From Thermoactinomycetaceae bacterium (lineage in GTDB: Bacteria > Bacillota > Bacilli > Thermoactinomycetales > Thermoactinomycetaceae): DNA of 6,676 nucleotides. Shown here piece after piece: positions 1-5,483 of the stretch (position 1 is its first letter; every line of letters begins with the position of its first letter). Both the position numbers and the translations under genes were made by a program. Under the pieces are notes generated by a model. It saw only the letters and a list, made by a program, of their open reading frames with translations. It did not search any database and had not been told where the DNA came from. The stretch is from assembly GCA_025449475.1 (NCBI GenBank), contig JANWJM010000044.1:1-6676 (forward strand), read 5' to 3'.

Positions 1-8
1 AGAAGTTG

Positions 9-413
9 TCACACAACGGGGATTGGCAACACTTCAAAGCGATCTTGATCAGTTGGATCAATCGCCATCTGTATATCAAGACCTGTTTTTAAGTAGATAG
101 GATATTTTCCACAGGACATGGGGAGATCCACAGGTACACGCAGATTAAAAGGAATCTCTCTTTTTTCATTGGGTTGAATCACAAAGGAATTGGAAAGCTG
201 ATATTTTTTAAAGATATGGTTTTCAATTTTATCTCCTTTTGAATACTGAGTCATTATATAGAGGGAAATAGAATCAATCTTTTGTTGACTATTTCCCCCA
301 AAAACAAAAATCGTACCTCTTAAAAATTCCCCTGCTTGAATGTGTTGTTGCAAAAGACGAGTGTCTACCTTGGCAGAGCCGATTCCAATACTCGCTAACG
401 ATAAATCAAACAT
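9..413 (-). CDS. Half-length Spo0M-like protein (single arrestin-like domain)
   Basis: The product is 134 residues and matches the N-terminal half of Spo0M, the sporulation-control protein with an arrestin-like beta-sandwich fold. Visible family signatures are ASIGIGSAKVDT near the start, GEFLRGTIFVFGG around residues 28-40, and KTGLDIQMAIDPTDQDRFEV near the end. B. subtilis Spo0M has about 258 residues, so the second arrestin-like domain is absent: the frame closes with TGA directly after the first. The ATG at 411-413 was preferred over one 27 bp upstream because a GGGAGGG ribosome binding site lies 5 bp before it and the protein then begins where Spo0M begins. It lies 41 bp downstream of the pseudokinase gene and is probably co-transcribed. 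From family knowledge Spo0M is cytoplasmic and has been tied to sporulation control and cell division. The short form may be a natural single-domain paralogue or a truncated gene; eight bases beyond the stop do not decide this. Confidence 0.85.
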   Translation of the reverse strand: MFDLSLASIGIGSAKVDTRLLQQHIQAGEFLRGTIFVFGGNSQQKIDSISLYIMTQYSKGDKIENHIFKKYQLSNSFVIQPNEKREIPFNLRVPVDLPMSCGKYPIYLKTGLDIQMAIDPTDQDRFEVLPIPVV

Positions 414-418
414 AACTA

Positions 419-425
419 CCCTCCC
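419..425 (-). promoter_or_regulatory. Ribosome binding site of the Spo0M-like gene
   Basis: On the minus strand this reads GGGAGGG, 5 bp before the ATG at 411-413. It decides the start: the earlier in-frame ATG at 438-440 would add nine residues (MCVQAGRVV) with no counterpart in Spo0M. Confidence 0.75.
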
Positions 426-454
426 AGCTTGAACACACAAAGATGAATCGTACG

Positions 455-3088
455 TTATTCGTTTTTAGGGTCTCCAGACGTAACCGTTGATTCTTCTGGT
501 GAAGGAGTTTCAGCATACAATTCCTTTTTGTATTCATCAAATTGGGAAGCCAAATCATCATTATTATTCTTTTTTTCCTCTTCGGCTCTTTTCTTCTGTG
601 AGCGGTCTTTTTCCATCTCAGAATTTTTGTTTTTTGCCTTTTTGGTTCTTCGCCTCACTTTTTTGGATGCTTTACTTTGTTTCTTTTCATCACTTGATGA
701 TTGTAGATCCTTTTCAAAACGATACTCTTTGGTGTCCTCCGAGCCTTCAGTACGATTGTCTTTGTTTTTCGTTTGTTCTTCTTTTTTCGTGTGACCCTTT
801 TTTGTCTGACCTTCGTCATCGGTCGTTTGCGCTTCTTCCTCTTCGGCTTCTTCTTCTTTAAACTTTTTCAACAGTTCTTCCCATTCTTTTTCTTTTTTAG
901 ATTTATATTCTCTTTCCTGATCAATTCTCTTTTCATTCAATTGACTAATAATCTCTTCTTTACGGAGAGCAAACTCTTGCTCTAACTGCTCCAATTCTTG
1001 TTTCTCCAGTACTTCATATTCTTTTCGTATTTTATCTATGCCTTTTTCAACCTCTTGATTATGTTTTTTCCGCAATGCATTCAATTCCATCCTTCTCATT
1101 TCTTTTAATTTTCGTTTCTCAAACTCTTCTTCGAGTTCCTGGATCATTTTTTCTTCTTGTTCCTCTATTTCTCTTAACAATTCCTGTTGTCGCCTTTTGA
1201 GTTCTTCCTGTGCTTCATCGATTAATGCCTGTTGTCGCTTTTGTAACTTCCGTCGTTGTCGCTCCAATATCTTTCTCTGTTCTCTTTCAAACTCTTTCCG
1301 CAATTTTTCTAATGGATCTTCTTCGGGTGATGTTTTTTCTTTAGTCTTCTGCTTGGGCGAGCGAGGTGTGTCCGGAGTCTGCTTGGATTCTGCTTTTTTC
1401 TTCTTTTCTTCTTTTGGTACTTGTTCAGTCTCAACTTTTTCAACTTTTGTCGATTGAGTGGCTGTATCAGCGCCTAGTGCAGCAATCTGTTCAGTTTCAG
1501 TTCGTTGAATTTGATTCAGTTCATCAAACAAACTTTCCAATTGCTTAACTTTCAAATCCAAATGGGAGTCATCTTGGACAACTGCTTGTTGATCCGTTGA
1601 ATCTGTTTGCGTTTCTTTGGATGCTCTTTCATCCTTTGAATCCACAGTCGTTGGTGAATCGGATAAATTTGAAGCATCGCTCGTTTGAGTCTGCTGAAGT
1701 TGTTCAAGCTCGTCAAAAAGATTTTCCAGTTGTGCCAGATCGTCACCTTGTGGTTGAACGATAGTTTGCTCATCTGGCTGTGGTTCTTGTTTCGTTTCCT
1801 CCAAAGATTCGGTTTCTCGCTCGATTTGCATCTCTTTTAATTCCGCTTCTAAACTTTCAAGATCACTCGCTGAAAAAATCTGAGTATCATCCACCGTTTC
1901 CGGCACATCTTGTGAACGTTTCCGTTGGAAACCTTGACTTGGCTCCGGAGAGTCGATCTGATTTTGAGTCGCAAAAACCTGTGTCTCCTCTAACGAAGAG
2001 TGGATACTACTGGTCTTAGAATCTTGTGTTTGCTGTAGCTGGGCATCCTCTTGTCGCTGATTTGGCAGTGGATCTGTAAAAATTTTTGGTTCATCCAGTG
2101 ATTGGCTTTGTGTTTGGCTCTCTTGTGTAATGGATTGATACATCTGTTCAAGTTGTTGTTGAATGGGATCAGGTTCTTGGATTGGATGACTATCCGGTGA
2201 TTGGGAATGTTCCTTTCCAGCGGGATCACGATTTTGACTTGCTTGATGATCAATCGGTTGAGACCAATCAAACGACTCTTCAGATTTGCCAATCGGCTGC
2301 GTGGACATCTCATCCTCCGACGAAGGAGGGGTCGAAGCAGGCATGGATGATAACTGAGGTTGTGGATCAGCGGATGATTCTTTCTTCTTTTTGCCAAAAA
2401 TACTGCTGATCAAGCCTCCGCCCTTTCCTTTTTTCATCGCATGATCAATGACTGAATACAAATCTTGCAAGTTTCGGGCTCTGAAGCTTTTTTGAATCAC
2501 TTTCGCTACAGGCTTCGGAATGGAATGTTTACTTGGTAACCTCTTTAATGACTCATCCAGATACTCTCCTGTGGCAATACAATAGAAAAAAGTTCCCCAG
2601 TTGAGTGTTGACTCATAGAGAGTCACATCTTCAATCGCTGAAAAAATAACCCGAATATCCCCTTGTGCATTCAATCCAATATTCCGTGGGTCCCGAATGA
2701 TAGACATGGGAATTCCCATTGATTGTAAAGCAATCTCAGTTTGAATGATTTTGTGAAACCAACGAATGATTTGGTCATCCGCCACGCCCGCACCAACCAC
2801 AACATCGCGTATGGGTTGAATGGGTTCATAAGGATATACAAAAACTGTGTAATTTCCTTCCAAGAACATATCCGAGACAGGGAGCAGCAGTTCAAGGTCC
2901 AGTTCATCATAAAGCTTTTTAAAACGATGAAATTCCAACGTAGTAAACTCCCGAACCAAAGGGACCGATTGCAGGTAATACCGATCATCAAGAAATTGGG
3001 CAATCGCTAATTCACCATTAAAAAAATTGACCACGTGTTCAACCATATACTCCCCTTGATAACGTTTCCCCACTGTAAATAAAGACAA
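455..3088 (-). CDS. Pseudokinase-like / coiled-coil scaffold protein
   Basis: The product has 877 residues and no membrane segment or signal peptide is visible. Residues 1-220 look like a degenerate protein kinase fold: IRDPRNIGL at 131-139 resembles the catalytic loop (RD....N), but the position of the DFG metal-binding motif reads IFSAIED (148-154) and no VAIK-type lysine is seen, so catalysis is unlikely. A helix like the end of the kinase C-lobe covers 190-218. Residues 221-590 are low complexity, rich in Q, E, S, T and P, with three LE.L..EL...Q repeats and four acidic TQ[IV]F-like motifs. Residues 590-750 form a highly charged coiled coil. The tail has an acidic run (745-759) and a basic patch (805-821). 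The TTG start is supported by GGAGG 10 bp upstream. It leads the operon with the Spo0M-like gene. The precise function is unknown; a scaffold role is inference. EssB/YukC of type VII secretion is also a pseudokinase but has a membrane helix, which is missing here. Confidence 0.85.
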   Translation of the reverse strand: MSLFTVGKRYQGEYMVEHVVNFFNGELAIAQFLDDRYYLQSVPLVREFTTLEFHRFKKLYDELDLELLLPVSDMFLEGNYTVFVYPYEPIQPIRDVVVGAGVADDQIIRWFHKIIQTEIALQSMGIPMSIIRDPRNIGLNAQGDIRVIFSAIEDVTLYESTLNWGTFFYCIATGEYLDESLKRLPSKHSIPKPVAKVIQKSFRARNLQDLYSVIDHAMKKGKGGGLISSIFGKKKKESSADPQPQLSSMPASTPPSSEDEMSTQPIGKSEESFDWSQPIDHQASQNRDPAGKEHSQSPDSHPIQEPDPIQQQLEQMYQSITQESQTQSQSLDEPKIFTDPLPNQRQEDAQLQQTQDSKTSSIHSSLEETQVFATQNQIDSPEPSQGFQRKRSQDVPETVDDTQIFSASDLESLEAELKEMQIERETESLEETKQEPQPDEQTIVQPQGDDLAQLENLFDELEQLQQTQTSDASNLSDSPTTVDSKDERASKETQTDSTDQQAVVQDDSHLDLKVKQLESLFDELNQIQRTETEQIAALGADTATQSTKVEKVETEQVPKEEKKKKAESKQTPDTPRSPKQKTKEKTSPEEDPLEKLRKEFEREQRKILERQRRKLQKRQQALIDEAQEELKRRQQELLREIEEQEEKMIQELEEEFEKRKLKEMRRMELNALRKKHNQEVEKGIDKIRKEYEVLEKQELEQLEQEFALRKEEIISQLNEKRIDQEREYKSKKEKEWEELLKKFKEEEAEEEEAQTTDDEGQTKKGHTKKEEQTKNKDNRTEGSEDTKEYRFEKDLQSSSDEKKQSKASKKVRRRTKKAKNKNSEMEKDRSQKKRAEEEKKNNNDDLASQFDEYKKELYAETPSPEESTVTSGDPKNE
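839..1321 (-). other. Region encoding a long charged coiled coil
   Basis: Residues 590-750 of the pseudokinase-like protein consist almost wholly of E, K, R, Q, L and I with regularly spaced hydrophobic positions and no proline after residue 592, as expected of a long continuous helix. At about 160 residues it would be some 24 nm long if fully helical. Dimerisation or filament-like assembly is likely but not proven. Confidence 0.7.
1493..1861 (-). repeat. Three LE-L-xEL-xxQ motif repeats within the pseudokinase-like protein
   Basis: Three 16-18 residue copies lie in the disordered middle: LESLEAELKEMQIERET (residues 410-426, bases 1811-1861), LENLFDELEQLQQTQT (454-469, bases 1682-1729) and LESLFDELNQIQRTET (517-532, bases 1493-1540). 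The second and third are closest. Each could form a short amphipathic helix ending in a threonine. A weaker fourth relative, LEQMYQSITQ, lies at residues 313-322. The pattern suggests a repeated docking helix for a partner protein; that function is inference. Confidence 0.7.
1763..2095 (-). repeat. Repeated acidic TQ[IV]F-like short linear motifs
   Basis: Four similar hexamers stand in otherwise low-complexity sequence: DEPKIF (residues 332-337), EETQVF (367-372), DDTQIF (400-405) and DEQTIV (439-444). Two have a threonine after two acidic residues and a phenylalanine at +3. This resembles sites phosphorylated by Hanks-type kinases and read by FHA domains, which is established for other proteins but only inferred here. 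Confidence 0.5.
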
Positions 3089-3098
3089 AGTCGAATCG

Positions 3099-3103
3099 CC
3101 TCC
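3099..3103 (-). promoter_or_regulatory. Ribosome binding site for the TTG start of the pseudokinase-like gene
   Basis: On the minus strand this reads GGAGG, 10 bp before the TTG at 3086-3088. The next in-frame ATG is codon 15 and lacks a comparable site, so the TTG start is chosen. Confidence 0.65.
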
Positions 3104-3158
3104 AGCCTTACTCTTTATCTTGAATTTGTTCCGCTTGATTCCCTCATTGCTATAAAAA

Positions 3159-3187
3159 CTTATGCACTATTTATAAAACATGCTCAA
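3159..3187 (-). promoter_or_regulatory. Weak candidate promoter for the pseudokinase / Spo0M-like operon
   Basis: On the minus strand TTGAGC (3187-3182) is followed after 17 bp by CATAAG (3164-3159), a moderate match to a sigma-A promoter. The stretch is AT-rich and other pairs are possible, for example TTTTAA (3198-3193) with TATAAA (3175-3170), also 17 bp apart. No clear sigma-H type promoter was recognised although Spo0M genes elsewhere are linked to sporulation sigma factors. Confidence 0.25.
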
Positions 3188-3311
3188 TACTATTAAAACT
3201 TCTATATTTATCCTCAATCATTTTACAAGAACTCAGGTTCAGAATATCATAAATACGCAATAAACAACAACCACTTTGCGATCAGCACTAGGAAATTTCA
3301 TTTCATCTCGT

Positions 3312-3317
3312 TACAAT
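3312..3317 (+). promoter_or_regulatory. Candidate -10 element before hemL
   Basis: TACAAT lies 17 bp upstream of the hemL ribosome binding site and matches the -10 consensus at five of six positions. The best -35 at 17 bp spacing, TAGGAA (3289-3294), is poor. The surrounding GTTACAATG also occurs before the acyltransferase gene (5421-5429). Confidence 0.3.
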
Positions 3318-3333
3318 GACAAGAGAGAAATGT

Positions 3334-3340
3334 GGGAGGA
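3334..3340 (+). promoter_or_regulatory. Ribosome binding site of hemL
   Basis: GGGAGGA stands 10 bp before the ATG at 3351. It argues against the longer reading from the TTG at 3276, whose 25 extra residues have no match in the family. Confidence 0.75.
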
Positions 3341-3350
3341 TGGGTACTAT

Positions 3351-4640
3351 ATGATTGAACAATCGATCTCTTTATACAAAGAAGCGTGTAATGTGATTGT
3401 AGGAGGTGTAAATAGCCCTTCGCGTTCTTTCCGAGCTGTTGGTTTGGATACTCCCCTTTTTATGAAAAAAGGACAAGGTCCATATTTTTGGGATGTAGAT
3501 GGTCACCGGTACATTGACTACTTGGCAGCCTTTGGTCCCATCATTCTTGGACACGCACATCCGATGATTAATGCGGCAATATTTGAAGCCTGTACAAATG
3601 GAGTTTTATTTGGAACCCCTCATGAAAAAGAGGTCCGTTTTGCACAAATGCTTCAAGAAGCGATCCCGTCACTTGAACAGCTTCGTTTCGTGAACAGTGG
3701 AACAGAAGCAGTGATGACAACCATTCGTTTAGCCCGGGCGTATACAGGTCGCGATAAAATACTAAAGTTTGCAGGCTGTTATCATGGTCACGCTGATCTG
3801 GTTCTAGTGGCAGCTGGTTCTGGACCATCGACACTTGGTATTCCAGATAGTGCAGGCATTCCAGATAGCATCGCCCATGAAGTGATTACGATCCCATACA
3901 ATCACCCTGCTGCACTGGAAGAAGCCTTTTCAAAATGGGGAGATCAACTTGCTGCTGTCCTAGTTGAACCGTTGGTTGGGAATTTTGGAATTGTTCCACC
4001 TGCTGAAGGTTTCTTACAACAGATTCAAACATTGGCTCATCAACATGATGTACTGGTGATCTACGATGAAGTGATTACCGCATTCCGTTTTCACTATGGG
4101 GGGGTCCAAGCACTCTTCGATTGTCAACCGGATCTTACAGCACTTGGAAAAATCATTGGGGGAGGATTACCCATCGGCGCTTATGGAGGAAAAAAAGAAA
4201 TTATGGAAAAGGTTGCTCCAGAAGGTCCCATGTACCAAGCAGGAACCATGGCAGGAAACCCATTATCCATTTCTGCAGGAATGGCATGCCTTCAACTATT
4301 AAAGCAACCCAATACATATGAACGGCTCGACCAAATGGCCAAAACATTAACACGTCAAATCAGGAAATTGGCAAAAAAATACGGGATAAACATCCGGATA
4401 AATCGTTTCGGTGGTGCTTTTACTGTTTACTTTACCGACAAACCCGTTACAGATTATGAAAGCGCACAAGCCAGTGATAGTGAGCAATTTGGACAATTTT
4501 TTCGATATTTATTAGAAGAAGGAGTCTACATCGCTCCCTCAAAATATGAAGCATGGTTTCTGACTACCGCTCATCAGGATGAAGACATCGAGTTCACGAT
4601 CCGCGCAGTTGAGAAAGCTTTCCAAAAAATGACTAGCTAA
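3351..4640 (+). CDS. hemL: Glutamate-1-semialdehyde 2,1-aminomutase (GsaB type)
   Basis: This PLP enzyme of the class III aminotransferase fold converts glutamate-1-semialdehyde to 5-aminolevulinate, the committed precursor of haem and other tetrapyrroles, in the cytoplasm. The product is 429 residues, the normal family length. Visible motifs are GGVNSPSRSF at 18-27, NSGTEAVMTTIRLARAYTGR at 115-134 (PLP phosphate binding), CYHGH at 143-147, YDEVITAFR at 238-246 and TALGKIIGGGLP with the Schiff-base lysine at K267, then QAGTMAGNP. Wording such as YLAAFGPIILGHAHP and APSKYEAWFLTTAH fits the second Bacillus isozyme GsaB better than the HemL of the hemAXCDBL cluster. It stands alone with a haemoglobin gene 26 bp downstream rather than with other hem genes, which suggests a supplementary or conditionally used copy. 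Whether a second hemL exists elsewhere cannot be seen here. Confidence 0.97.
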   Translation: MIEQSISLYKEACNVIVGGVNSPSRSFRAVGLDTPLFMKKGQGPYFWDVDGHRYIDYLAAFGPIILGHAHPMINAAIFEACTNGVLFGTPHEKEVRFAQMLQEAIPSLEQLRFVNSGTEAVMTTIRLARAYTGRDKILKFAGCYHGHADLVLVAAGSGPSTLGIPDSAGIPDSIAHEVITIPYNHPAALEEAFSKWGDQLAAVLVEPLVGNFGIVPPAEGFLQQIQTLAHQHDVLVIYDEVITAFRFHYGGVQALFDCQPDLTALGKIIGGGLPIGAYGGKKEIMEKVAPEGPMYQAGTMAGNPLSISAGMACLQLLKQPNTYERLDQMAKTLTRQIRKLAKKYGINIRINRFGGAFTVYFTDKPVTDYESAQASDSEQFGQFFRYLLEEGVYIAPSKYEAWFLTTAHQDEDIEFTIRAVEKAFQKMTS

Positions 4641-4650
4641 CTCTGAAATT

Positions 4651-4658
4651 GGAAAGGA
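4651..4658 (+). promoter_or_regulatory. Ribosome binding site of the truncated haemoglobin gene
   Basis: GGAAAGGA lies 8 bp before the ATG at 4667, whose product begins like other group II globins. The ATG at 4658 and the TTG at 4649 are in frame but overlap or precede this site. Confidence 0.6.
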
Positions 4659-4666
4659 TGTTAAGG

Positions 4667-5056
4667 ATGAATCATCAAACACTCTATACACAAATTGGCG
4701 GAGCCAAAACCATACAGGCAATTGTGGAAGCCTTTTATCCAAGAGTTCAAGCGGATCCACTCCTTGCTCCACTCTTTCCTGAAGATATCCGTCCAGTGAT
4801 GGAACGACAATATTTGTTTCTGACGCAATATTTGGGAGGACCTCCGATCTATACCGAAAAAAGAGGACACCCCATGCTTCGTAAACGTCATCTTCCCTTT
4901 CCCATTACGAAAGAGCGAGCAGAAGCATGGCTTCGTTGTATGAAGGAAGCGCTCGATGAAGTCGGCATTGAAGGATTGCCACGAGAGCAAATCTGGTCAC
5001 GCCTTGTTTTAACCGCACACCATATGATCAATCAGCCTGATCATCATGATTCATGA
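4667..5056 (+). CDS. yjbI: Group II truncated haemoglobin (YjbI/HbO type)
   Basis: The product is 129 residues, normal for a 2-on-2 truncated globin of group II. It binds haem and is expected to handle oxygen, peroxide or nitric oxide in the cytoplasm. Characteristic features are the B10 tyrosine in AFYPRV (Y24), QYLGGPPIYTE at 54-64, GHPMLRKRHLPFPIT at 67-81 with the probable proximal histidine H75, and the G8 tryptophan in AEAWLRCM (W88) that is typical of group II. The match to Bacillus YjbI is strong throughout. In Bacillus yjbI sits next to yjbH, but here its upstream neighbour is a haem-precursor gene 26 bp away, so the two are probably one transcript. No intrinsic terminator was seen directly after it. 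The exact physiological substrate cannot be told from sequence. Confidence 0.95.
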   Translation: MNHQTLYTQIGGAKTIQAIVEAFYPRVQADPLLAPLFPEDIRPVMERQYLFLTQYLGGPPIYTEKRGHPMLRKRHLPFPITKERAEAWLRCMKEALDEVGIEGLPREQIWSRLVLTAHHMINQPDHHDS

Positions 5057-5117
5057 TCCATTGAAACATAAAATAAAAGCAAGGAATACAAACTATATGT
5101 AGATCTAATCAAACATC

Positions 5118-5125
5118 AAAGGAGA
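5118..5125 (+). promoter_or_regulatory. Strong ribosome binding site of the 59-residue gene
   Basis: AAAGGAGA lies 4 bp before an ATG at 5130 and 7 bp before the next ATG at 5133. The spacing favours the second ATG slightly; the difference is one methionine. Confidence 0.7.
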
Positions 5126-5129
5126 TTCG

Positions 5130-5309
5130 ATGATGAAAAAGAACGGTCTGCGACACTCCAGGAATCAAACTGATATTACTCGAACCAATCGCAGCGTAGA
5201 AACCACGTTACATTCATCCAGTCAACCCGTCAGCCATTTAATCAATCAAGCAAATTTCCAACAAGGCATTGAGAAAGAGAAAAAAGAGCAACATACTGAT
5301 CAATCATAG
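5130..5309 (+). CDS. Small hydrophilic protein of unknown function, 59 residues
   Basis: I do not recognise a family. The frame runs from ATG ATG to TAG and is supported by a near-ideal ribosome binding site upstream and an intrinsic terminator 21 bp downstream. The protein begins MMKKNGLRHSRNQTD and ends EKEKKEQHTDQS. It is rich in N, Q, S, T, H and charged residues, with no cysteine, tryptophan or membrane segment, and probably lacks a stable fold. Size and composition recall the minor small acid-soluble spore proteins and other small hydrophilic sporulation proteins of Bacillales, but no motif of SspE, SspO, SspN or Tlp is present, so this is only a guess. The 73 bp upstream contain TTGAAA at 5061 without a convincing -10, so it may be read through from the haemoglobin gene or from an unrecognised sporulation promoter. 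Confidence 0.7.
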   Translation: MMKKNGLRHSRNQTDITRTNRSVETTLHSSSQPVSHLINQANFQQGIEKEKKEQHTDQS

Positions 5310-5330
5310 ACTTTTACGAAATACGATGAC

Positions 5331-5361
5331 CCCTCCTTTCAAATCGGAGGGTTCTTTTTTT
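5331..5361 (+). terminator. Intrinsic terminator after the 59-residue gene
   Basis: CCCTCC (5331-5336) pairs with GGAGGG (5346-5351) across a 9-base loop, followed by TTC and seven T residues (5355-5361). It ends the hemL / globin / small-protein transcript and separates it from the acyltransferase gene. Confidence 0.85.
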
Positions 5362-5391
5362 CTTACAAAAAATTTACTGTATATTCCGAAA

Positions 5392-5414
5392 TTTCCTCCA
5401 CAATTTCTCCACAA
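5392..5414 (+). repeat. Tandem direct repeat upstream of the acyltransferase gene
   Basis: TTTCCTCCACAA (5392-5403) is followed at once by TTTCTCCACAA (5404-5414); they differ by one inserted C. The second copy ends 8 bp before the candidate -10 TACAAT. Direct repeats of about one helical turn near the -35 region are typical binding sites of OmpR/PhoP-type response regulators, and a response regulator gene starts downstream, but binding is inference. Confidence 0.5.
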
Positions 5415-5419
5415 CTACT

Positions 5420-5428
5420 TGTTACAAT
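5420..5428 (+). promoter_or_regulatory. Candidate extended -10 element for the acyltransferase gene
   Basis: TGTTACAAT is an extended -10 (TG, one base, then TACAAT). No good -35 hexamer lies 16-18 bp upstream, where the tandem repeat sits, which would suit an activator-dependent promoter. The implied leader before the TTG start is about 50 bases. Confidence 0.4.
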
Positions 5429-5469
5429 GTACGATACACTCCATATGCGATCCCAAATTATTCAATGTT

Positions 5470-5476
5470 AAAGGAG
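5470..5476 (+). promoter_or_regulatory. Ribosome binding site for the TTG start of the acyltransferase
   Basis: AAAGGAG stands 7 bp before the TTG at 5484. The next in-frame ATG is codon 21, inside the first membrane helix and after the conserved arginine, so the TTG is the start. Confidence 0.8.
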
Positions 5477-5483
5477 AATTTTT

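Noticed and set aside
487..1548. Several plus-strand open frames (for example 487-861, 528-794, 773-985, 1197-1457) rich in F, L and S
   Set aside because: They are antisense shadows of the Lys/Glu-rich coiled-coil and tail coding sequence; they lack ribosome binding sites and look like nothing but reversed A/G-rich codons.
455..3088. Reading the 877-residue protein as EssB/YukC of a type VII secretion system
   Set aside because: EssB pairs its pseudokinase domain with a membrane helix. No membrane segment is visible here and no other type VII genes are in the window.
2425..3088. An active Ser/Thr kinase
   Set aside because: The metal-binding DFG motif is replaced by IFSA, the ATP-binding lysine is not evident, and the glycine-rich loop is missing.
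3276..3350. N-terminal extension of hemL from a TTG at 3276
   Set aside because: There is no ribosome binding site before it, the 25 extra residues match nothing in the family, and the candidate -10 at 3312 lies inside it. The ATG at 3351 has GGGAGGA at good spacing.
5039..5058. Inverted repeat GATCAT / ATGATC at the end of the haemoglobin gene as a terminator
   Set aside because: The 6 bp stem is AT-rich and has no T tract after it.
5130..5309. Naming the small protein as a gamma-type or other known small acid-soluble spore protein
   Set aside because: Composition is similar but none of the family motifs is present, so a name would be invented.
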